The notes under the pieces were generated by a model. It did not search any database. It worked only from the letters and a program-made list of their open reading frames with translations, and was not told where the DNA came from. This document shows, piece by piece, positions 32,406 to 40,630 of a stretch of 64,000 nucleotides of DNA. Source of the stretch: Armatimonadetes bacterium DC (GTDB lineage: Bacteria > Armatimonadota > Fimbriimonadia > Fimbriimonadales > GBS-DC). The stretch lies in NCBI GenBank assembly GCA_001442985.1, contig LDYB01000019.1:62001-126000 (forward strand), in the 5' to 3' direction. Position 1 is the stretch's first letter, and the number at the start of each line of letters is the position of its first letter. The position numbers and the translations under genes are program-made.

Positions 32406-35400
32406 TCGCGCGCACCTCGCTTTGCGAACCATGTCCAGGCTATCAGCAGCGGCACTGCCAGCCACGCCAGCAACGCGCCCACGCCGACCCACAGCACGCC
32501 ATCGCCGAATCGGTCGCGGGCATACAGCCCTGCCGAACCCAGCACCTCCAGATTGCCCTCCATCAACTGAATGACGGCTATCTTGAACACCTGCAGCGGG
32601 TTCAAAAAGGTCAGCCACAGCAGGGTCTGCGCTTTGAGCTGCAGGGCAATCGCCGTGCCGATAATGCCCAGATCGCTGATGAACACCAGCGCCAGCCACA
32701 TCAGGAGCGCAATCCCCACTGCTGTCGCGCCGCGTTTTACCAGCGTGGAGACCCCCATCCCCAGCGCCAGACAGACCCAGCCCAGCAGCAGGGTCAGCCC
32801 CATCTGACCTGCGAATTGCCCTACGGGCATATCTGCGCCGCTCATAAACAGCAGAAGCCCGCTACTGCCGAACCCCACCAGCACCGCCGAACCCAACAGC
32901 ACCATCCCGCCCAGAAACTTGCCCCAGATTAAATCCGTCGGGCTAATGGGGTGGCTCAGCAGGGTGTAGAGGGTCTGCTGGTCGCGCTCGGAGGCGACGC
33001 TCATCGCGCCCAGAATCAGCCCGATCAACGGCACAATCAGCAGCGAGAGGTTCAGCAGGCTCGCAAAAGTGCGCCCAAAGCCCGCCACACCGCCACTCTC
33101 GCCCGTGCCCGTCAGCCCAAAGGCGGTCAGGATGACCGACAGCACGGTGAAAATCCCCGCCAGCAACAGAAACCACCGATTGCGCCGCGAGTCCCGAATC
33201 TCCTTGACTGCCAGCAGACGCACTTTCTCCAGCAGCGAAGGGAGCGCCAGCGAGTTCTTCATACGGGGAACCTCGTCGGCGGAAGCTTCACCTGCGAAGC
33301 GCATCGTTTCAGGAATTTGCGACCAGTCGGGCGACTCCACAGGCGCGCGCCATTCGTAGTCCAGCACCTCAATACCCGAATCCAGCAGCAGTTTCAGGGG
33401 GTCCACACGCTTCGCTGGCAGATGATGCACCACAACCATGCCGTCAAACGCTTCCACGCTATAGCCCGCTTCCCGCAACAGCTGCTGGGCGCGCTCCGAG
33501 TCGCTGGGCGGCACCAGCAAGCGCAGGCTCCCGCGCTGAAGCCAGAGCTGGGCAAAGTCGCGTCCTGTCAGGTCGGCGACCTTTTTGCCATATTCCAGCA
33601 CAATTACACGGTCCGCCAGCGCGCGCACCTCCGCAAACTGGTGCGTGCAAAACACCAGCGTCTTGCCCTCTGCCTTGAGGCGACGCAACAGCTCCAGCCA
33701 CTCGGCGCGTGCCGCCGTGTCCAGATGCGCCGTCGGCTCGTCCAGCAGCAGAATCGGTGGGTCCGAGAGCAACGCCAGTGCCAGCGCCAGTTTCTGCTTG
33801 AGACCCCCCGAAAGCGCGTGCACAGGCTTCTCGACGTGCGGCTCCAGCTCCCACTCGCGCAGCAGGGTTTCCACACGCTCCGCCGCGACGCCCCGCAGGC
33901 GTGCGTAAAAATGCATGGTCTCCAGCACCGTCTGATCCGGGTGCAGGTGAATCAGCTGCGGCACATAGCCCACCTGCTGGCGCACGGCAAGGCTCTCCCG
34001 ATCCGCCGCATAGCCCAGCACGCGCGCTTCGCCCTCAAACCGTAACAGCCCCAGCAGACAGCGCAAAATGGTGGTTTTGCCCGCGCCATTCGCGCCCCAC
34101 AACGCCACCGTCTCGCCCTCGCGCACCACGAACGAGACCGAATCGACGGCTCGCACATTGCCAAACCGTCGGGTCAGGTTAGAGACCTTTATCACCGCAC
34201 CCGCCAATTGGACTGCCATCACCCGTTTCCCAGTTCGCTCTTTCTGCTTGCGAAACGCCTGCACGCGCGGTCGCGCCACTCCCAGCACGCCCAGCGTCAG
34301 TGTGAGACTCGCAAAAAGCAGCCATCCCTGCCTGGAGGCGACCCGTTTGCTGGTGTAAGGCGGGGGCAGGGGACGCATACGCGGCGCCTCATCCCGCACC
34401 AGCGGACGCGGCGCAAACAACGGGAACACACGCGCCCCGAAATCCAGCGCCTGCGCCGACGGACTGTAGGTCAACAACCGCAACGCCGCGTTCTGAGACG
34501 CCAGCAAATCAAACACCTTCACCGCCTGATACGCGACATCGCCTGTGCCGTCGCCGTCGGCGTCATAACCGCTGTAGTCGCTCCAGTAATTGCCCCTCCA
34601 TGATACCCCGCTCACCGAATGGGGACGCTCCAGAGAAACCTGCTCCCAGTTCTCAATAAAAGCGTTTTCCTCAAAGCGGTTCGTCTTGACCGCCAGATGG
34701 AGATACACCCCCACATCGTTGCGAATCAGCCAGTTGCCCCGATACACCCCTTCGCCGCTGTCCACAAAAATCCCCATGCGGTTATCCGCAATCAGGTTCT
34801 GCTCCACCTGAAGCCCATAGCCGTCCTTAATCCCTAACCCCATCCCGCTGGGACCCCGATTGGCGCGAATCTGATTTTTCGCCACGCGCACGCCATCACT
34901 ATACATAATGTAGACACCCACCGAGTTGTTTTCCAGAATGTTGCCCTCCACCACGCTGTTGCTACAATACATAAAATGCACACCATACCGCGACTGGCGC
35001 ACCACATTGTTCCGAATCTGTACCCCCTCCGAGTACCAGAACACGAGGTCGCGCCCCCCAACGACCGTGTTTTGCTCCACAATTGCGTGATGGCTGTACC
35101 AGATACGAATCTGGTCGCCGCGTCGGGCAATCGGCAGGTCATGCGAAAATATCATGTTGCGCCGCACCACCGTGCGATGTGCATAGTCCAGATGCACGCC
35201 AAACAACACCCTCTCGATGCGATTGTCTTCCACGATGCAGTCGGGCGCTTCCACATGGATGCCGCTGTCCTGGCTGTTCAACACGGTGCCGCTGTTTCGA
35301 ATCACAAAGCCCCTCACCACACTGTGAGGGGCTTTCAGCGTGAGAACGGTGCCCACGCCCCCACCGTCTAAGATGGGGGCGTGTTCGCCGAGGAGGTACA

Positions 35401-36217
35401 GCGGCTTCTCCACCACCCAGTGCCCGTGATGGATTCCGCCCACGACGCGAATCGTATCCCCAGCCTGTGCCCGCTGGAGGGCTTCGCTCAGGCTCAGAGT
35501 GCCCCCCGAAGCAACCACCCATTCACGCGCATGCAGGGGCGCCAGGCTGACAAGCAGCAGCCCCAGCGACGCAACTCCTGCGGCAGCACGACCGGGCATA
35601 GAGGCTTGATACCCCGCCAGCACACGCTCACACCGAACCCGTCGCGCGGTCGCCCACACTGCCAGCACGCTGGCAACCACCACCAGCGCGTACCCCAGCC
35701 ACGGCCAGGACACCACGCCGAACTGGGCAATCTTGCCAGGTCCCACAAGCGGTGGCACGAACGGCTTCACCATCGCGCTGAGGGGCGCCTTCGGGTCCAG
35801 ATTCAGCCCGAACTCCCGCAGCCAGTAATACAAATCCGCAGGGAACACCACCAGCACCGCCAGCACAGGCAGAATCAGCATCACCTGAAGCCAGCGCGGA
35901 CGCCGCACAAAGACCGACGCCAGCAACGCCAGAGCAATCAGGCTCAAACCGGGGATGGAAATCTTGCGCTCAAACGGCGCCGCTTCGCCCAGTGGGCGCA
36001 TCCCGATATAATGGTTCAACCCATCCACTTCGCGAACATCGCCCTGGGCGCCCGTAACATGAATGTAAACATACAGCCCTTCGGGGTACTGGGGCGCGAC
36101 AATCTCAATCCGCCAGTAGGGAAGGAAAATCGATGCCACTACCAGCAGCGACGCCAGCAACAACATCACTTTATTCAAGCCCTCTCCGGGGCAATCAAAA
36201 ACCTGTGTTCGGGTCAT
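32402..36217 (-). CDS. nosDFY: NosB-NosD-NosF-NosY single-chain fusion
   Basis: This continuous 1271-codon frame joins parts normally made as separate proteins. Residues 1-205 have four membrane helices and LNHYIGM, like the NosB membrane protein of clade II clusters. Residues 210-600 hold a helix and the NosD right-handed beta-helix (repeated N-x-I/V turns, DADGDGTGD near 557). Residues 675-970 are the NosF ATPase: GANGAGKT Walker A (711-718), LSGGLKQK signature (805-812), LLLDEP Walker B and the H-loop (FCTHQ). Residues 986-1271 are the six-helix NosY permease. NosDFY delivers material for CuZ maturation. ATG 36217 sits 8 nt after GGAGG; GTG 36226 is the alternative. nosZ precedes and nosL overlaps. 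Confidence 0.9.
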   Translation of the reverse strand: MTRTQVFDCPGEGLNKVMLLLASLLVVASIFLPYWRIEIVAPQYPEGLYVYIHVTGAQGDVREVDGLNHYIGMRPLGEAAPFERKISIPGLSLIALALLASVFVRRPRWLQVMLILPVLAVLVVFPADLYYWLREFGLNLDPKAPLSAMVKPFVPPLVGPGKIAQFGVVSWPWLGYALVVVASVLAVWATARRVRCERVLAGYQASMPGRAAAGVASLGLLLVSLAPLHAREWVVASGGTLSLSEALQRAQAGDTIRVVGGIHHGHWVVEKPLYLLGEHAPILDGGGVGTVLTLKAPHSVVRGFVIRNSGTVLNSQDSGIHVEAPDCIVEDNRIERVLFGVHLDYAHRTVVRRNMIFSHDLPIARRGDQIRIWYSHHAIVEQNTVVGGRDLVFWYSEGVQIRNNVVRQSRYGVHFMYCSNSVVEGNILENNSVGVYIMYSDGVRVAKNQIRANRGPSGMGLGIKDGYGLQVEQNLIADNRMGIFVDSGEGVYRGNWLIRNDVGVYLHLAVKTNRFEENAFIENWEQVSLERPHSVSGVSWRGNYWSDYSGYDADGDGTGDVAYQAVKVFDLLASQNAALRLLTYSPSAQALDFGARVFPLFAPRPLVRDEAPRMRPLPPPYTSKRVASRQGWLLFASLTLTLGVLGVARPRVQAFRKQKERTGKRVMAVQLAGAVIKVSNLTRRFGNVRAVDSVSFVVREGETVALWGANGAGKTTILRCLLGLLRFEGEARVLGYAADRESLAVRQQVGYVPQLIHLHPDQTVLETMHFYARLRGVAAERVETLLREWELEPHVEKPVHALSGGLKQKLALALALLSDPPILLLDEPTAHLDTAARAEWLELLRRLKAEGKTLVFCTHQFAEVRALADRVIVLEYGKKVADLTGRDFAQLWLQRGSLRLLVPPSDSERAQQLLREAGYSVEAFDGMVVVHHLPAKRVDPLKLLLDSGIEVLDYEWRAPVESPDWSQIPETMRFAGEASADEVPRMKNSLALPSLLEKVRLLAVKEIRDSRRNRWFLLLAGIFTVLSVILTAFGLTGTGESGGVAGFGRTFASLLNLSLLIVPLIGLILGAMSVASERDQQTLYTLLSHPISPTDLIWGKFLGGMVLLGSAVLVGFGSSGLLLFMSGADMPVGQFAGQMGLTLLLGWVCLALGMGVSTLVKRGATAVGIALLMWLALVFISDLGIIGTAIALQLKAQTLLWLTFLNPLQVFKIAVIQLMEGNLEVLGSAGLYARDRFGDGVLWVGVGALLAWLAVPLLIAWTWFAKRGARE

Positions 36218-36234
36218 TTTCATCACCTCCAGCG

Positions 36235-36270
36235 AAAAAAATGGGGTGGGGGCGTCCTGCCCCCAGCCCC
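36235..36270 (-). terminator. Rho-independent terminator between nosZ and the nosBDFY gene
   Basis: On the minus strand GGGG and GGGGGC pair with GCCCCC and CCCC (one bulged base) to make an 11-bp stem with a 5-nt loop, followed by ATTTTTTT. This is a standard terminator structure. Since the downstream nos genes have no visible promoter, partial readthrough is likely. Confidence 0.75.
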
Positions 36271-36281
36271 TATGAGAGGTC

Positions 36282-38270
36282 TCACGGCTCCACCAACAGG
36301 TACCCCATCATCTCCAGGTGGAGGGCGGAGCAGAACTCGGTGCAGTAGAAGGGATAGACTCCCTCTTTATCCGCCACGAATCGAACCGTGACGGTTTCAC
36401 CGGGTTCCAGACTCGCGCCGATTCCATACCCGGGGATGGCGAAGCCGTGAGTGGCGTCGCGCGTGCGCTCCGTGTTGGTAAGATGCCACACCACTTTCTG
36501 CCCCTTCTTCACCTTCACATGCTCAGGGGTAAAGTGGCTGCGGATAACGGTCGAGTAGACATACACGGTGTCGCCCTTAACCTCAACGCGCGGCTTGTCC
36601 AGACCGGGTTCAGTCGCTTTCGCCTGAGTGTGCGGATCCCAACCGACATCAGGGTAGGTCTCCCACGACTTCAGGCGATCCGCGCGGATAATCTGGGCGT
36701 AGTGCGGCTCGCCCATGCCCAGCGGCATATCCGCCAGCAAGCGCATCGTCTCGCCTGTGCCGCTGATTTCAATCAGCTGCAGGTTCTGTGGCAGGAGCGG
36801 ACCCGTGGTCAGGAAACGATCCACCGACCACTTGTTCAGCGCCACGAGATATTTGCCAGCAGGTTTCACCGTGTCGCCTTCTGCCGCGGCGAGGTGCCCG
36901 ATGTTGTAGTGGGTCTGAACCTTGCCCACCAGCTTCCAGGGCTCTTCGGGCGCCTTGTATTTGCAGCCGCCCAGCGTCCAGCGCGCGACTGCCGTGTCCA
37001 GGAAGAGACTCGTGTAGGCGTAACCCTTATCGTCAAACTGGGTGTGCAGCGGACCCAGACCCAGCTCCACCTGCGCCTCTTTGGTCGCGTCAAAGCGAAG
37101 CACGGGCACACCATACGGGTCGGTCTTCTCGTAGTCCTTGTTCTGGATGGCTTGTTTGATCTTCTCGATGTTGTAGACCGTTACATGGGGATCCAGCTTC
37201 CCGCCGACCACGATGTGCTTGCCGCACGGGCACACATCGACGCCATGCGGGCTTTTCGGCTCCGGCGTGAAGAACAACACGCCTCCTGCCACCGCCTCTT
37301 TGAGCGGAATGACACGGAAGCCGTTGATGCGAACGAACTTACCCGCCTTCACCAGCTGCTCTGCCTGCTTCCAGTTGATAATGTGCAGGTAGTCCATGTC
37401 GTTCTGGGAGACCCCAGCCTCAAACGGCGGGTTGCCTTTCTCCACACCGCCTGTCGCCATCTCGGTGTTGAACGAGTTCACAAACACCCAGCCGTCGCTC
37501 GCCGCCTTGCCGCAGTCCGCAAGGTCCTGCCAGTAGGGGGGAAGCTCTACCGCAAACGACTCCTCCAGCACAATCCGACCACGCTTGCGGTCGAACTTGT
37601 AGAAGGTAATCAGCCCACGGTACTCCTCCTTGTAGCGCTCAAGCGGGGCATACCGGTGCCCCAGCGGAACGCCATACTGCGAAACCTCCACCACATACTC
37701 CGTGTTGGGTGTTACGAACGCCGCGCCATGGTTATTGTTGAACACCGGGTTGCGCACAATCTGCTTGGTCTCCCAGTCCTTCAGGTCAATCACCGCCACG
37801 CGCCCGTTCAGCTTGTCGCCAATAAACAGAAACTCACCGTCATACTCTCCGTTGGTCTCGCTCAGGGCAGGGTGGTGCGTGTCCGCAGGGGGATAAGGTC
37901 CGCGTCCGTACACCTCGTGAATTGCGGTGTTCTCCACCCCAAACCCATAGCCGCTCCACGAATCGGGCACAAACACAGGGATTACCTTCAGGATTCGCAT
38001 CGAGGGGATGCCAATCGCAATCACCTGTCCGCTGTGTCCACCCGAAGCGAACATCACAAACTCGTCGTGCTTCCCACCCGGCACATAGGTGGCTAACGCG
38101 CCGTAGATGTCTTCTGGGGTCAGCCCACGCTCACGCGCAACCGCCAGCGCATCCGCAGGCAAACCCGACGGTAAACTGGGCGAACGGCTACCACGTACCC
38201 AAAACGCAATCGCCACAATCAGGAGCAGAACCACTCCTGCAATCAGGTACCGTGTTGTAGAGCCTCTCAT
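36282..38270 (-). CDS. nosZ: Nitrous oxide reductase NosZ (clade II type)
   Basis: NosZ reduces N2O to N2 in the envelope. The 662-residue product has a plain hydrophobic signal anchor (YLIAGVVLLLIVAIAFWV) with no twin-arginine motif, which fits the Sec-exported clade II form. CuZ histidine segments are visible (NNNHGAAF, SPHGVDVC, GPLHTQF, HYNIGHLAAAEGD). The C-terminal cupredoxin domain has the CuA motif CTEFCSALHLEM (C-x3-C-S-x2-H-x2-M). An AGGAGGAGAT site precedes the ATG. A strong promoter and a palindromic operator lie upstream. It heads the nos operon. Confidence 0.96.
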   Translation of the reverse strand: MRGSTTRYLIAGVVLLLIVAIAFWVRGSRSPSLPSGLPADALAVARERGLTPEDIYGALATYVPGGKHDEFVMFASGGHSGQVIAIGIPSMRILKVIPVFVPDSWSGYGFGVENTAIHEVYGRGPYPPADTHHPALSETNGEYDGEFLFIGDKLNGRVAVIDLKDWETKQIVRNPVFNNNHGAAFVTPNTEYVVEVSQYGVPLGHRYAPLERYKEEYRGLITFYKFDRKRGRIVLEESFAVELPPYWQDLADCGKAASDGWVFVNSFNTEMATGGVEKGNPPFEAGVSQNDMDYLHIINWKQAEQLVKAGKFVRINGFRVIPLKEAVAGGVLFFTPEPKSPHGVDVCPCGKHIVVGGKLDPHVTVYNIEKIKQAIQNKDYEKTDPYGVPVLRFDATKEAQVELGLGPLHTQFDDKGYAYTSLFLDTAVARWTLGGCKYKAPEEPWKLVGKVQTHYNIGHLAAAEGDTVKPAGKYLVALNKWSVDRFLTTGPLLPQNLQLIEISGTGETMRLLADMPLGMGEPHYAQIIRADRLKSWETYPDVGWDPHTQAKATEPGLDKPRVEVKGDTVYVYSTVIRSHFTPEHVKVKKGQKVVWHLTNTERTRDATHGFAIPGYGIGASLEPGETVTVRFVADKEGVYPFYCTEFCSALHLEMMGYLLVEP

Positions 38271-38296
38271 AATATCTCCTCCTGTCTCGTACTGCT

Positions 38297-38319
38297 CATT
38301 AGACCTAACTGGTCTAATG
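38297..38319. promoter_or_regulatory. Palindromic operator candidate downstream of the nosZ promoter
   Basis: Perfect 9-bp arms CATTAGACC (38297-38305) and GGTCTAATG (38311-38319) flank a TAACT spacer. The site begins about 10 nt after the -10 box of the nosZ promoter, in a position where a bound repressor would block transcription. The shape is like sites of Rrf2- or MarR-type regulators; which protein binds is unknown. Confidence 0.65.
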
Positions 38320-38328
38320 GCTGTAGTG

Positions 38329-38358
38329 ATTATACCCGATTGATGACAAAAAAGTCAA
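38329..38358 (-). promoter_or_regulatory. Sigma-70-type promoter of the nos operon
   Basis: On the minus strand TTGACT (38358-38353) and TATAAT (38334-38329) are 18 bp apart, close to the ideal sigma-70 promoter. The expected start is about position 38322, just upstream of the palindrome, giving a leader of about 50 nt before nosZ. Confidence 0.75.
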
Positions 38359-38396
38359 GGGGGGAGGAGGGTATTCGGAGAATCACCGCTGGACAG

Positions 38397-38543
38397 GACG
38401 GGTGAACCCGTTCCTGATAAACAAAGCCAGCCTCCGCTGGCTCTCGTAGCAGGGGCATCCTGCCCTCCGTCCACGCGCAGGATGCGCGTGCGACTTCAGC
38501 CGACGCAGGTCGGCTTCGTTTATTAGGAACGGCTTCAGCCGTC
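38397..38543. repeat. Modular multi-hairpin intergenic repeat, copy 2
   Basis: Outer arms are GACGGGTGAACCCGTTCC (38397-38414) and GGAACGGCTTCAGCCGTC (38526-38543), extended by matching GATAAAC/GTTTATT. Inside are four hairpins: AGCCAGC-ctcc-GCTGGCT (38425-38442), GGGCA-tcc-TGCCC (38453-38465), CACGCGCA-gga-TGCGCGTG (38472-38490) and AGCCGAC-gcag-GTCGGCT (38498-38515). Two of these stems also occur in the copy at 3294-3390, but in the reverse order. Confidence 0.8.
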
Positions 38544-38633
38544 TGGCGTCAACGCGGTGCAATGCTGTCGCTTGCTTGCCTTCCCAGACAGCTTCTAACA
38601 GGAGTCCACACTGCAAAAGCGTATGTAAACTCT

Positions 38634-40628
38634 ATGCACTCTCAAGACCTGATGACGGTTTTGCGTGAGCGGTTTGGCTTTGACGCCTTCCGCGACGGTC
38701 AGGAGGAGGCAATTCTCGCGGCGCTGGAGGGCAGGCGTGTCTTGCTGATTCAACCCACAGGCTGGGGCAAAAGTCTGGTCTATCAGATGATTGCCGCCCT
38801 CCGCGGGCTGACGCTCGTTTTCTCGCCTCTGCGGGCTTTGATGCGCGATCAGGTGCGCCAGGCATGTGAGCGCTACGCCCTGCGAGCCGATACCGTCAAC
38901 TCCGACATGGACGAGGAGGAGCAACAGGCGGTTCTGGAGCGTGCCGTAAACGGTCAAATTGACCTGCTTTATATCGCACCTGAACGACTCAGCAATCCCC
39001 TCTGGCAGGAATACCAGTTGCGTTTGCCCATCCGTGCTGTGGTGATTGACGAGGCGCACTGTGTCTCGGTGTGGGGGCACGACTTCCGTCCTGAATACCG
39101 CCGCATTGTCCACCTCGTGCGCTTGCTGCCCCCGGAAGTGCCCGTCGTTGCCGTGACGGCGACGGCAACCCCACGCGTAGAACAGGATGTGCGTGAGCAA
39201 ATCGGAGAGCCGTTCCACATTCTGCGCGGAGCCCTGACGCGCCCAAATCTCCGCCTCTTTGTGCAGCGCGTCAACTCCGACGCCGAAAAACTGGTCTGGC
39301 TGGACCACCTGCTCCGCCTTCTGCCTGGTAGCGGACTCGTCTACACCGCAACGCGCGGCAACAGCGAGTGGGTTGCCCAGTACCTTCAGGAGCGCGGGCA
39401 TACGGTGGCATACTATCACGCAGGCTTGGGGGCAGAGCGAACTGCCCTCGAACAGCAACTCATCCGAAACGAACTCAAAGCGCTGGTCTGCACGAACGCA
39501 CTCGGCATGGGGCTGGACAAACCCGACCTGCGCTTTGTGATCCATGCCGAAACACCCGCCTCGCCCCTGCACTACTATCAGGAAATCGGGCGCGCGGGTC
39601 GCGACGGCGAACCCTCATGGTGCGTCTTGCTGGCTCACCCCGACGACAAAATCCTGCAGGAGAACATGATTCGCAACAGTCGTCCCGCCCCAAACGCCTA
39701 TCAGCAGGTCTACACCCTGCTCCAGCAATCGCCCATGCGCGAGCGCGAACTCTCGCTTGAAACAGGGCTAACCCAGAACAGCCTGCGCACCATTCTGTAC
39801 GACCTGATGGATCAGGGGTTAATCACGCGCGATAGCGAGCGCTACTATCGGGCAATCAGACGCGGGCAAATTGACCACTTCCACTATCAGGCAATACTGG
39901 AGGCGAAACTGCACGACCTGGAGGCAATGCTCGCCTACTGGGAGACCTCAGAATGTCGCATGCGCTACCTCTGCCGCTTTCTGGGGGATGAGACTGCCCG
40001 GAACTGCGGCGTATGCGACCGCTGCCAGCAGAAAGGATTGCCGCCTCCTGAACCCGCCCTGTTCGCCGAAGCAGAGCGTTTTGCCTATCATCCGCCGCTT
40101 CCTTTAAGTGGAGTCTATCAGAAAGAACCTGTCTATGTGCAGGGCTATGCCCTGAGCTACTACGGAGGCACGCCCATCGGCGAAGTCGTGCATCGGTGCA
40201 AGTATGAAAGTGGAGGCGCGCTCCCCGATTGGGTTATTCAGCAGGCGGCGACCTGTGTCCGCGAGCGATTTCCCCTGCAACAGATTGACGCTCTCGTGCC
40301 TATCCCGCCCAGCGTCAGCGGCGGTTTCGTGGAAGATTTCGCGAGACGCCTTGCCCAGCAACTCGGCGTGCCTTATATGCCCGTTTTGCAAAAAACACGC
40401 GCCACCCGCCCGCAGAAAGAGTGGACGAACAAGGTTCAGAAAGCGGAGAACCTGAAAGATGCGCTCCTGTGTACCCAGCCCCTGAACGGCAAGCGCCTGC
40501 TGGTGGTCGACGATGTGTCGGATTCGGGAGTCACGCTGGAGGTAGCGGGTAAAATTCTGAAGAAGGCGGGCGCAGGCGCGCTCTATGCGTTCTGTCTCGC
40601 ACGCACACGCCACCGGGGGGATTTATAG
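38634..40628 (+). CDS. RecQ-family helicase fused to a ComF-type phosphoribosyltransferase
   Basis: The 664-residue protein begins with a RecQ superfamily 2 helicase: TGWGKS (42-47), DEAHCVSVWGHDFRPEY, TATATP, HYYQEIGRAGRDG and a RecQ zinc site (C-x-x-x-x-x-C ... CGVCDRC). After about residue 480 comes a phosphoribosyltransferase like ComFC: QQIDALVPIPPSVSGGFVEDFARRLAQQLGVP, then LLVVDDVSDSGVTLEVAG with the PRPP loop. ComFC works in DNA uptake with a helicase (ComFA), and here RecQ takes that place. No HRDC domain is seen. The ATG at 38634 lacks a close ribosome binding site, and ATG 38652 is possible. The DprA-like gene follows 2 bp later. Confidence 0.85.
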   Translation: MHSQDLMTVLRERFGFDAFRDGQEEAILAALEGRRVLLIQPTGWGKSLVYQMIAALRGLTLVFSPLRALMRDQVRQACERYALRADTVNSDMDEEEQQAVLERAVNGQIDLLYIAPERLSNPLWQEYQLRLPIRAVVIDEAHCVSVWGHDFRPEYRRIVHLVRLLPPEVPVVAVTATATPRVEQDVREQIGEPFHILRGALTRPNLRLFVQRVNSDAEKLVWLDHLLRLLPGSGLVYTATRGNSEWVAQYLQERGHTVAYYHAGLGAERTALEQQLIRNELKALVCTNALGMGLDKPDLRFVIHAETPASPLHYYQEIGRAGRDGEPSWCVLLAHPDDKILQENMIRNSRPAPNAYQQVYTLLQQSPMRERELSLETGLTQNSLRTILYDLMDQGLITRDSERYYRAIRRGQIDHFHYQAILEAKLHDLEAMLAYWETSECRMRYLCRFLGDETARNCGVCDRCQQKGLPPPEPALFAEAERFAYHPPLPLSGVYQKEPVYVQGYALSYYGGTPIGEVVHRCKYESGGALPDWVIQQAATCVRERFPLQQIDALVPIPPSVSGGFVEDFARRLAQQLGVPYMPVLQKTRATRPQKEWTNKVQKAENLKDALLCTQPLNGKRLLVVDDVSDSGVTLEVAGKILKKAGAGALYAFCLARTRHRGDL

Positions 40629-40630
40629 CG

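Noticed and set aside
32402-36217. Annotation or assembly artefact joining separate nos genes
   Set aside because: The frame is open throughout, domain order is sensible, and linker lengths are normal. It still needs confirmation by reads, but the sequence itself gives no sign of an error.
36318-38096. 592-codon plus-strand frame opposite nosZ
   Set aside because: nosZ is certain from its copper-site motifs; the antisense frame has no recognisable domain.
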